DNA of 5,057 nt from Sulfitobacter sp. GTDB lineage: Bacteria; Pseudomonadota; Alphaproteobacteria; Rhodobacterales; Rhodobacteraceae. The position numbers were made by a program, and so were the translations under genes. Within the stretch, counting starts at the first letter, position 1, and each line of letters begins with the position of its first letter. Location: positions 1 to 5,057 of the forward strand of contig JAGXHD010000193.1 in NCBI GenBank assembly GCA_024636395.1, written 5' to 3'. The notes beneath the pieces were generated by a model that was not told where the DNA came from, ran no database searches, and saw nothing but the letters and a program-made list of their open reading frames with translations. This document shows positions 1-5,057 of this stretch, one piece after another.

Positions 1-558
1 GCCATGGTCGACGGGGTGCCTGCGATGATGGGCCTGATCCACGCGATGCTCGCGCAGGGCAGATGGAGCGAAACGCGGGGCGCGAACTGGCTCGATGGCG
101 GTGCGCCATTTTACCGCTGCTATGCCTGTGCCTGCGGCGGGTTCATCTCGGTCGGCGCGCTTGAGCCGCAGTTTCACGCGCTCCTGCTGGAGAAGGCGGG
201 CCTGCCTGCTGAGCATCAGGAGAGCCAGAACGAGGCTGCGAAATGGGAGGCCCGGACTGCGATCTATGCCGCCGCGTTCGCGCGAAAAACCCGTGATGAA
301 TGGGCCGGCATTTTCGAGGGGACTGATGCTTGTGTGGCCCCGGTCCTGACATTCACTGAGGCGCAGTTCCATCCGCATATGGCCGCACGAGGCACGTTTA
401 CAGCGCCCGGCGGCATCGTTCAGGCCGCACCTGCGCCGCGCTTCAGCCGCACGGCGGCGGCGCTGCCGAAGGCGCCGACGGCGATCGGGGCAGATACACA
501 GACGGTGTTCGCCGCGCTGGGTTTGGACGCGGACTCGCTGCGCAAGATCACAAAATGA
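1..558 (+). CDS. Alpha-methylacyl-CoA racemase (CaiB/BaiF family), C-terminal part, 5' end cut by window edge
   Basis: The reading frame is open from the first base, so the gene begins outside the window; the ATG at 4 is an internal Met. About 185 residues are visible. Numbered from that Met, the order of conserved blocks is LDGGAPFY (30-37), VGALEPQF (50-57) and GTDACVAPVLTF (106-117). The last two closely match the C-terminal half of vertebrate and bacterial alpha-methylacyl-CoA racemases, better than formyl-CoA or carnitine CoA-transferases. This family interconverts R and S 2-methylacyl-CoA esters by proton exchange at C2, preparing branched-chain acyl-CoAs for beta-oxidation in the cytoplasm. 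Full-length members have about 350-380 residues, so roughly half is missing. The family's catalytic His and Asp lie in the unseen half, so activity cannot be judged. One oddity is that the usual ADG turn before the VGA(I/L)EPQF block reads ACG (42-45 region). A CoA-transferase of the same superfamily is the main alternative. Confidence 0.92.
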   Translation, partial: AMVDGVPAMMGLIHAMLAQGRWSETRGANWLDGGAPFYRCYACACGGFISVGALEPQFHALLLEKAGLPAEHQESQNEAAKWEARTAIYAAAFARKTRDEWAGIFEGTDACVAPVLTFTEAQFHPHMAARGTFTAPGGIVQAAPAPRFSRTAAALPKAPTAIGADTQTVFAALGLDADSLRKITK

Positions 559-621
559 TGACCTGCGCCTGTCATCTCGAATGGGAGTGGCGCTCATGCT
601 CCAATGCGCTATGTCTAATGC

Positions 622-1266
622 ATGGCTGATGTTTCTCATGTTTCGCGTGGGCCTTTGGAAGGGCTGATCGTTTGTCCGGTCTGTGATGCGACGTATCAAT
701 TGCAGCGCCCCAAGAATGGCGAGCGCGCGGTATGTGGGCGGTGCCACAAAGTGCTGATTGCGCCGCGCCGCAAGGCGGGGGTCCAGATCATCGCGGTTGC
801 GGTTGCAGTTGTGGTTCTGATCATCGCGGCGAGCGTATTCCCGTTTTTGTCGATCTCAGCGGCAGGGCGTAGCAATGCCGTCTCGATCCTCGATGCAGCT
901 CTCACGTTTACCGAGGGGCCGATGCTGGTGCTGGCGCTGCTCACGGCGGGCTTCATCATCTTTGTGCCGCTGCTGCGGATGCTGCTGACGATGTATGTGT
1001 TAATCCCCGTGGTGTTGGACCGCCCTCCTGCGCGCCATGCGATCCGGGCCTTTCGCCTCTCGGAAGCTATGCGCCCGTGGTCGATGGCGGAGATCTTCGC
1101 GCTTGGATGCGCAGTGGCGCTGGTAAAAGTGGCGGATCTGGCGACGGTGAGTTTTGGTCCGGCTTTCTGGATGTTTGGTGTTTTGGTGGTGCTTGTCATC
1201 GTGCAAGATGGTTTTTTGTGTAAGTGGTCTGTATGGAACTCTCTGGAACATCCGAAAAGACAGTGA
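622..1266 (+). CDS. pqiA: PqiA-like inner-membrane protein, first half-length unit
   Basis: The 214-residue protein has a zinc-ribbon pair, CPVC (18-21) and CGRC (38-41). A basic stretch follows, then about four hydrophobic segments near 54-78, 100-130, 156-174 and 178-199. The RPWSMAEIF motif (151-159) opens the third segment and is the PqiA-family counterpart of RWSMIDIF. E. coli PqiA (about 417 residues) has two such units in one chain; this gene supplies one. PqiA-type proteins are multi-pass inner-membrane partners of MCE proteins and are thought to feed or receive lipid; the exact mechanism is inferred from the family. The ATG at 622 leaves 17 residues before the first Cys and is the only good in-frame start. 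No Shine-Dalgarno sequence lies just upstream of it. An in-frame ATG at 604 stops after four codons. The 3' end overlaps the next gene, so the two are probably translationally coupled. Confidence 0.88.
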   Translation: MADVSHVSRGPLEGLIVCPVCDATYQLQRPKNGERAVCGRCHKVLIAPRRKAGVQIIAVAVAVVVLIIAASVFPFLSISAAGRSNAVSILDAALTFTEGPMLVLALLTAGFIIFVPLLRMLLTMYVLIPVVLDRPPARHAIRAFRLSEAMRPWSMAEIFALGCAVALVKVADLATVSFGPAFWMFGVLVVLVIVQDGFLCKWSVWNSLEHPKRQ

Positions 1267-1874
1267 CCGCGCGCGCCGCCGGGTTGGTCGCCTGTACCCG
1301 CTGCACACGCGCCTGGCCGATCGAGACGCAGGTCTGCGGGCGCTGTGGTGCGAAGCTTGTATCGCGGGACGAAAACAGTTTGCAGCGGGTCTGGGCGCTC
1401 TGGATTGTTGGCCTGATGTGCTACGTGCCTGCCAACGTCTATCCGATGCTGCGCACCCAGCAGCTGTTTCAGGTCGATGAAAGTACGATCATCGGCGGTG
1501 CTGTCGATCTCGCGCACTATGGTGCGTTCGGCATTGCGACAATAATTCTGGTCGCGTCCGTGGTGATCCCGCTGGGGAAATTCTGGGCCATCGCGTTTCT
1601 CGCGGTCAGCGTGAGGAGCGGGCGCGGCTTCGCTTCCCATCACCGTTTGCTGATGTACGAGGTGGTTGAATACATCGGACGCTGGTCGATGATCGATATC
1701 TTTGTGGTTGCCATTCTGTCGGCACTTGTGCAACTCCAAGGTCTAGCATCCATAACTCCGGGGCCTGCCGCATTCTTTTTTGCCCTGTCTGTAATTTTTA
1801 CAATGCTGTCTGCTCAGGCGTTTGACCCCCGCATGATCTGGGACGCGCAGGCAGATGACGACGAGGCACTTTGA
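1233..1874 (+). CDS. pqiA: PqiA-like inner-membrane protein, second half-length unit
   Basis: The 213-residue protein repeats the plan of the upstream gene. It has paired cysteine motifs CTRC (21-24) and CGRC (35-38), then four hydrophobic segments near 54-73, 98-125, 153-172 and 178-197. Family hallmarks are PANVYPM (66-72), GRWSMIDIF (149-157) and the C-terminal FDPRMIWD (197-204), which is typical of the end of PqiA/YebS-type domains. It probably pairs with the first unit in the inner membrane to make the equivalent of one two-domain PqiA. The start is uncertain. ATG 1233 is used here and gives a 34-nt overlap with the upstream gene. GTG 1224 is possible. GTG 1263 would give a GTGA stop/start overlap typical of coupled genes and still keep the whole cysteine ribbon. 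None has a strong Shine-Dalgarno. The stop lies 2 nt before the chosen pqiB start. Confidence 0.88.
   Translation: MELSGTSEKTVTARAAGLVACTRCTRAWPIETQVCGRCGAKLVSRDENSLQRVWALWIVGLMCYVPANVYPMLRTQQLFQVDESTIIGGAVDLAHYGAFGIATIILVASVVIPLGKFWAIAFLAVSVRSGRGFASHHRLLMYEVVEYIGRWSMIDIFVVAILSALVQLQGLASITPGPAAFFFALSVIFTMLSAQAFDPRMIWDAQADDDEAL
1863..1866 (+). promoter_or_regulatory. Ribosome-binding site candidate for pqiB
   Basis: GAGG lies inside the end of the second pqiA gene. It sits 4 nt before a TTG codon (1871) and 10 nt before an ATG (1877), both in the pqiB frame. The TTG is slightly close and the ATG slightly far, so the site does not settle the start. ATG is preferred on codon grounds. The TTG would overlap the upstream TGA as TTGA. 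Confidence 0.45.
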
Positions 1875-1876
1875 GT

Positions 1877-3961
1877 ATGACTGATACGCCCCCCCCCGTT
1901 GAGATCAAATCGACGAAAAAGAGCTGGATGTCGGGAGCATCGTTCATCTGGATCATACCACTGCTGGCGCTTGTGGTGGCGTTTGGCGTGGCGTGGCAAT
2001 CCTATGCCGCGCGCGGGCCCGTTATCACCGTGAGCTTTACAGACGGATCCGGTATTACGGCGGGCGAGACCAAGCTGAAATACCGCGATATCGAGGTCGG
2101 CACTGTCGAAGAGGTCGGGTTCAGTTCCGGACTGGGACTGGTCGAAGCGCATATCCGTCTGGAAAAGGACATCGCGGAATACGTCGATTCAAGCTCGGTC
2201 TTCTGGATCGTCGAGCCAGAAGTCACGGCACAGGGCATCACGGGCCTCAGCACAGTGCTGAGCGGTATTTATATCGAGGGATCGTGGGATACCGAGATCG
2301 GCACAGCTGCCACGACATTTCGGGGCTCGGATGTCCCGCCGCTGATCCGGCCCGGGGACACCGGCTTGCAGATCGCGTTTCGCACCACGGCAACAGGCAC
2401 GCTGACGGACAATGCGCCGATCTTCTTCCGCGGAATCCAAGTGGGTCAGATGGGCCGTGCCCAGATCGGGCGCAGCGGTGCCTTTGCGGTCACGGAAGGC
2501 ATCATTTACGAGGAGCATCGCAATCTGATCAGCTCCTCCACGCGGTTTTGGGATACATCCGGCTTCAGCTTTTCGTTTGGTCCGACCGGTGCGGAGATTG
2601 ATTTTTCTTCGCTTTCGACGCTGATCGGGGGCGGGGTCACTTTCGATACGTTCGTCTCCGGCGGCGAACCCGCGCGCGATGGTCAGGTGTTCGAAATCTT
2701 CGATGGCAAGGAATCTGCGCGCAACAGTCTGTTCACGAGGTCAGAAGTGGACCCGCTGCAGCTGAGTGTGATTTTCGACGAAAACGTATCGGGCCTGACG
2801 GCGGGCGCGCCGGTGGAGTTGAGCGGCTTTCGCATCGGCTCCGTCGACAGTCTGTCAGGGATCGTGGATTCCAATCAGTTTGGCGACAGCCGGGTGCGGC
2901 TGAACGTGATCATCTCGGTCCAGCCCTCGCGCCTCGGCCTTCCGGGCGAAGCCTCCGCCGAGGCGGCGCTGACCCTGTTGCAGGATCGTGTCTCCAATGG
3001 TCTGCGTGCGCGCCTCGCTTCGGCGAGCCTGTTGACCGGCGGCCTCAAGGTCGAGCTTGTGGAAGTGGAGAACCCTCCCGCCGCGCGTCTGGAGCAGACG
3101 GGTACCGAGCTTGCCATCATGCCGACAACTGAAAGCGAGGTATCGGATGCGACGGCGACGGCCGAAGGGGTGTTCACGCGGATCAACAATCTGCCCATCG
3201 AAGAGCTTCTCAACAGTGCGATCAATGTTCTGAATTCAGCTGAAGTTCTGATCTCCAACGGGGATCTGCAAAGAGTGCCCGGCGATGTGAGCACGCTGCT
3301 CAGCGATCTGTCCAGCATCGTGACCTCGGACGATGTGAAGAACATCCCCGTCGCGCTCAACTCGACGCTTACACGGGTCGAAGGGCTGGTGGCGGAGCTT
3401 GAGCGCCAGCGTATCGCCGAAGTACTGGGGACCACGCTCACGGCGGCCTCGGAAGCGGCGGATGCGGTGACCTCCTCTGTCGCGGGTGTGCCGGAACTGG
3501 TGGAAGACATCCAGACCGTGGCGGCCAAGGCGGCAACGCTGGAATTTGATGTCCTCATTCAGGAGCTGACGTCGCTCACATCCTCTGCGGAGGCACTGGT
3601 GAGCAGTCCGGAGACGGCGCAGTTGCCGGTGGCGCTATCGGGTGCGCTTGACCAGCTCAACGCGACCCTGCGCGAATTGCGCGAGGGCGGGGCGGTTCAG
3701 AATGTGAACCAGACGCTGGCCTCAGCGCGCACGGCCGCCGACAGCATCGCTGTCTCGGCGCGGGATCTGCCGGACGTGATCACGCGGCTCAATGCGCTCT
3801 TCGCGCAGGCGGGCCGCACTATCGACGGTTATAATCAGGGCGACGAGCTGAGCCGGTCCGCACAGGCTGCGCTGCGCGATATTCAACAAGCCGCGGGTGC
3901 GCTGGAAAAGCTGGCGCGCACGATCGAGCGAAATCCGAACTCTCTGCTGCTGGGAAGATAA
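1877..3961 (+). CDS. pqiB: PqiB-like MCE protein, three MCE domains and long helical tail
   Basis: The 694-residue protein (ATG 1877) has a short cytoplasmic N-terminus with a lysine cluster. One membrane anchor follows near 21-43, then three MCE domains at about 47-138, 163-265 and 294-398. Each opens with the family pattern of a beta strand, an xGLTAGxPV-like turn and YRxIEVGxV-type residues: GITAGETKLKYRDIEVGTV (59-77), GTLTDNAPIFFRGIQVGQM (174-192) and GLTAGAPVELSGFRIGSV (306-323). Residues 425-685 are predicted alpha-helical and coiled-coil-like, ending in ERNPNSLLLGR. Three MCE domains plus a helical tail is the PqiB layout (LetB/YebT has seven, MlaD one). In E. coli, PqiB forms stacked hexameric rings with a helical needle that carries lipid across the periplasm. 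The chain is clearly longer than E. coli PqiB (about 546 residues), with the excess in the tail. TTG 1871 is an alternative start. A nine-C run lies in codons 5-7. Confidence 0.95.
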   Translation: MTDTPPPVEIKSTKKSWMSGASFIWIIPLLALVVAFGVAWQSYAARGPVITVSFTDGSGITAGETKLKYRDIEVGTVEEVGFSSGLGLVEAHIRLEKDIAEYVDSSSVFWIVEPEVTAQGITGLSTVLSGIYIEGSWDTEIGTAATTFRGSDVPPLIRPGDTGLQIAFRTTATGTLTDNAPIFFRGIQVGQMGRAQIGRSGAFAVTEGIIYEEHRNLISSSTRFWDTSGFSFSFGPTGAEIDFSSLSTLIGGGVTFDTFVSGGEPARDGQVFEIFDGKESARNSLFTRSEVDPLQLSVIFDENVSGLTAGAPVELSGFRIGSVDSLSGIVDSNQFGDSRVRLNVIISVQPSRLGLPGEASAEAALTLLQDRVSNGLRARLASASLLTGGLKVELVEVENPPAARLEQTGTELAIMPTTESEVSDATATAEGVFTRINNLPIEELLNSAINVLNSAEVLISNGDLQRVPGDVSTLLSDLSSIVTSDDVKNIPVALNSTLTRVEGLVAELERQRIAEVLGTTLTAASEAADAVTSSVAGVPELVEDIQTVAAKAATLEFDVLIQELTSLTSSAEALVSSPETAQLPVALSGALDQLNATLRELREGGAVQNVNQTLASARTAADSIAVSARDLPDVITRLNALFAQAGRTIDGYNQGDELSRSAQAALRDIQQAAGALEKLARTIERNPNSLLLGR
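1889..1897 (+). repeat. Nine-cytosine homopolymer in the 5' end of pqiB
   Basis: Nine consecutive C bases encode Pro-Pro-Pro at codons 5-7 of pqiB, the longest homopolymer noticed in the window. Gain of one C would place a TGA directly after the tract (original bases 1900-1902). Loss of one C would run to a TGA at 2031-2033. An in-frame ATG at 1928, before the membrane anchor, could allow a restart. Whether the tract varies in nature cannot be seen from one sequence. Confidence 0.9.
3344..3790 (+). repeat. Internal protein-level repeat in the PqiB tail, 93-residue period
   Basis: PqiB residues 490-545 (bases 3344-3511) align without gaps to residues 583-638 (bases 3623-3790). I count 15 identities in 56 positions plus many conservative matches. 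Shared anchors are PVAL (491-494 and 584-587), an EL pair, TL, the AAD group (527-529 and 620-622) and a Pro near the end. A fainter third copy appears around residues 454-478, in phase with the other PVAL regions by 23 and 116 residues. DNA identity is low, so this is an old duplication and not a DNA repeat. Confidence 0.6.
3952..3957 (+). promoter_or_regulatory. Ribosome-binding site for pqiC
   Basis: GGGAAG lies within the last codons of pqiB and ends 5 nt before the ATG at 3963. This fixes the pqiC start there, although the frame is open further upstream with an ATG at 3897. The site is inside pqiB, so pqiC is probably translated from the same message. Confidence 0.75.
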
Positions 3962-3962
3962 C

Positions 3963-4520
3963 ATGACACTGATGAAACCACTCACCGCCGCCGCTGCGCT
4001 GGCTTTTTTAACGGCCTGCGGAACGCCCGACCGGATTGCGGTACAATCGCCCGCGATCACGGAGACGGTGCGCATCGGCTTTGCCTCGGTCGAGGTCAAG
4101 GATGTGTCGCTACCGACATATGCCTCCGCCGATGAGGTCGCCCAGCAGGCTGCCGACGGCTCGCTCGTCACGTCATCGGTACTCTGGGCGGATGCGCCCG
4201 AGCGCGCTGTCGCACTTGAGCTGAGCCGCAACCTCGCCAAGCTGACGCAGCGCCGCATCGCCTCCGAGCCGTGGCCCTTCGAGGAAAACCCTGCGGCGCG
4301 CCTCGACGTGCGATTTACCGATTTGATCGCGGGGACGGACGGGATCTTCCGCGCCTCCGGTCAATACTTCGTAGGTGTCTTCGAGGGGCGTGAGCGCTCC
4401 GGCATTTTCGAGCTGACTGTGGCCTATGATCCGGCGGGCGGCCCTGCGGCAATCGCGCGGGCGCGCGGGCAGATCGTGCTGGACCTTGCCAAATTCGTAG
4501 CCCGAGAGGGGTTGCGCTAG
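3963..4520 (+). CDS. pqiC: PqiC-like outer-membrane lipoprotein (ABC-type transport auxiliary lipoprotein family)
   Basis: The 185-residue protein starts with a lipoprotein signal peptide: Lys5, an Ala/Leu-rich core and the lipobox LTAC with Cys19 as the predicted lipidation site. Gly follows the Cys, with no Asp inner-membrane retention signal, which fits outer-membrane sorting by the enteric rule. The mature part matches the PqiC/YmbA family (E. coli PqiC has about 187 residues): VEVKDVSLPTYAS (36-48), then a strand and SSVLWADAPERAVALELSRNL (70-90), the counterpart of the family's LWAxPLxxxL helix. In E. coli, PqiC is the outer-membrane lipoprotein that meets the distal end of the PqiB needle. 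The start is set by the Shine-Dalgarno at 3952-3957. Its ATG follows the pqiB TAA after 1 nt, so it is in the same operon. The upstream extension to 3897 would bury the signal peptide and is rejected. Confidence 0.9.
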   Translation: MTLMKPLTAAAALAFLTACGTPDRIAVQSPAITETVRIGFASVEVKDVSLPTYASADEVAQQAADGSLVTSSVLWADAPERAVALELSRNLAKLTQRRIASEPWPFEENPAARLDVRFTDLIAGTDGIFRASGQYFVGVFEGRERSGIFELTVAYDPAGGPAAIARARGQIVLDLAKFVAREGLR

Positions 4521-4550
4521 GGCGCTCTCTTGCGCGTGGGGCTCTAGCGC
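4514..4550 (+). terminator. Inverted repeat spanning the pqiC stop; possible terminator or attenuating hairpin
   Basis: GCGCTAGGGC (4514-4523) pairs with GCTCTAGCGC (4541-4550) to form a 10-bp stem with one G-U pair and a 17-nt loop. The left arm contains the pqiC TAG. The right arm ends 15 nt before the smpB ATG. No T-run follows, so it is not a classical intrinsic terminator. It could be a weak or factor-assisted terminator, an mRNA 3'-end stabiliser, or a structure that limits smpB translation. The pairing is seen directly; the role is inferred. Confidence 0.4.
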
Positions 4551-4565
4551 CTTACATCGACCTTT

Positions 4566-5054
4566 ATGGCACAGGTAAAATCATCCACCAAATCGGACCC
4601 GAACTATAAGGTTATCGCAGAGAACCGCCGCGCGCGGTTTGATTACGCGATCGAGGATGATGTGGAATGTGGCATCATGCTGGAAGGGTCTGAGGTTAAA
4701 AGCCTGCGCATGGGCGGCTCTAACATCGCCGAGAGTTATGCCGCGGTGGAAGATGGCGAACTGTGGCTTGTCAACAGCTATATCGCGCCTTACAAGCAGG
4801 CCAAGACCTTCGGTCACGAGGAGCGGCGGCGGCGCAAGCTGCTGGTCAGCGGCAAGCAGCTGGCCAACATGTGGAACGAGACCCAGCGCAAGGGGATGAC
4901 CCTCGTGCCGCTGGTGATGTATTTCAATCATCGCGGTATGGCGAAGATCAAGATCGGCATCGCCAAGGGCAAGAAGCTGCACGACAAGCGCGAGGATGCG
5001 GCAAAGCGTGACTGGTCGCGGCAGAAGTCCCGGTTGCTCAAGGACCACGGCTAG
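4566..5054 (+). CDS. smpB: SsrA-binding protein SmpB (trans-translation)
   Basis: The complete 162-residue protein has the usual SmpB length. Conserved blocks are VIAENRRARFDYAIED (16-31), GIMLEGSEVKSLR (36-48), GGSNIAESYA (50-59), the HEERRRRKLL stretch (84-93) and the C-terminal KIKIGIAKGKKLHDKR (127-142). A basic tail follows that is known to lie in the mRNA channel of stalled ribosomes. SmpB binds tmRNA and delivers it with EF-Tu to ribosomes stuck on messages lacking a stop codon, leading to tagging and degradation of the peptide. The ATG at 4566 gives the expected N-terminus just before the conserved NYKVIAENR core. The preceding 20 nt contain no purine-rich Shine-Dalgarno, which is unusual next to the clear site of pqiC. 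It lies 45 nt after pqiC, separated by an inverted repeat. No tmRNA gene is present in the window. Confidence 0.97.
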   Translation: MAQVKSSTKSDPNYKVIAENRRARFDYAIEDDVECGIMLEGSEVKSLRMGGSNIAESYAAVEDGELWLVNSYIAPYKQAKTFGHEERRRRKLLVSGKQLANMWNETQRKGMTLVPLVMYFNHRGMAKIKIGIAKGKKLHDKREDAAKRDWSRQKSRLLKDHG

Positions 5055-5057
5055 AAC

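Noticed and set aside
557..576. Small hairpin GATGAC/GTCATC after the racemase stop, considered as a terminator
   Set aside because: It has only 6 base pairs, an 8-nt loop, low GC in the stem and no T-run. Such short repeats occur by chance.
559..621. Promoter for the pqi operon in the 63-nt gap
   Set aside because: No convincing pair of -35 and -10 boxes was found. TATGTC at 610-615 lacks a matching upstream box, so a promoter may lie within the racemase gene or further upstream.
696..1739. Long minus-strand ORF of 347 codons antisense to both pqiA genes
   Set aside because: Its translation is rich in His, Arg and Thr and has no recognisable domain. The + strand in the same place encodes two clear PqiA proteins. 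Long antisense frames are common in GC-rich coding DNA.
1993..2601. Plus-strand 202-codon ORF in another frame of pqiB
   Set aside because: The Arg/His/Gly-rich translation is typical of a shifted frame in GC-rich DNA. The pqiB frame here carries clear MCE motifs.
2875..3558. Minus-strand ORF of 227 codons within pqiB
   Set aside because: The Ser/Thr/Arg-rich translation mirrors the codon pattern of the Ala/Glu/Leu-rich tail on the + strand. No motif or start signal was seen.
3897..3962. 22-residue N-terminal extension of pqiC
   Set aside because: It would place a charged stretch before the lipoprotein signal and put Cys19 too far from the N-terminus. A good Shine-Dalgarno marks the ATG at 3963.
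3722..4258. Minus-strand ORF of 178 codons across the end of pqiB and start of pqiC
   Set aside because: It spans two well-supported + strand genes and has no recognisable protein features.

Overview
The window is GC-rich (roughly 60% by eye), densely coding and entirely on the + strand. Codon use and protein sequences suggest an alphaproteobacterium, most likely from the Rhodobacterales/Roseobacter group. This placement rests on the style of the SmpB and PqiA-like proteins and was not tested by a search.

Layout: (1) positions 1-558 hold the C-terminal half of an alpha-methylacyl-CoA racemase (CaiB/BaiF CoA-transferase superfamily), cut by the left edge. (2) After a 63-nt gap comes a tightly packed four-gene cluster, 622-4520: two half-length PqiA-like membrane proteins, a three-MCE-domain PqiB-like protein with a long helical tail, and a PqiC-like lipoprotein. 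Adjacent genes overlap or lie within 1-2 nt, so they are very probably one transcription and translation unit. (3) After a 45-nt spacer containing an inverted repeat, 4566-5054 encodes a complete SmpB, the tmRNA-binding protein of trans-translation.

How the genes work together: the pqi genes look like a complete envelope-spanning lipid-trafficking machine. PqiA-type proteins sit in the inner membrane. PqiB is anchored there and forms stacked MCE rings plus a helical needle across the periplasm. PqiC is the outer-membrane lipoprotein partner. As usual for this system, no ABC ATPase is encoded here. The racemase acts in branched-chain acyl-CoA metabolism and smpB in ribosome rescue; neither has an evident functional tie to the pqi genes.

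Nothing here looks like a mobile element, defence locus or wholly new system. The points most worth a second look are a nine-cytosine run just after the pqiB start codon (possible slippage switch), an enlarged PqiB tail containing a gapless 93-residue-period repeat, the division of pqiA into two overlapping genes, a short hydrophobic ORF with a better ribosome site than the pqiA gene it overlaps, and an inverted repeat spanning the pqiC stop codon in front of an smpB gene with no visible Shine-Dalgarno sequence.
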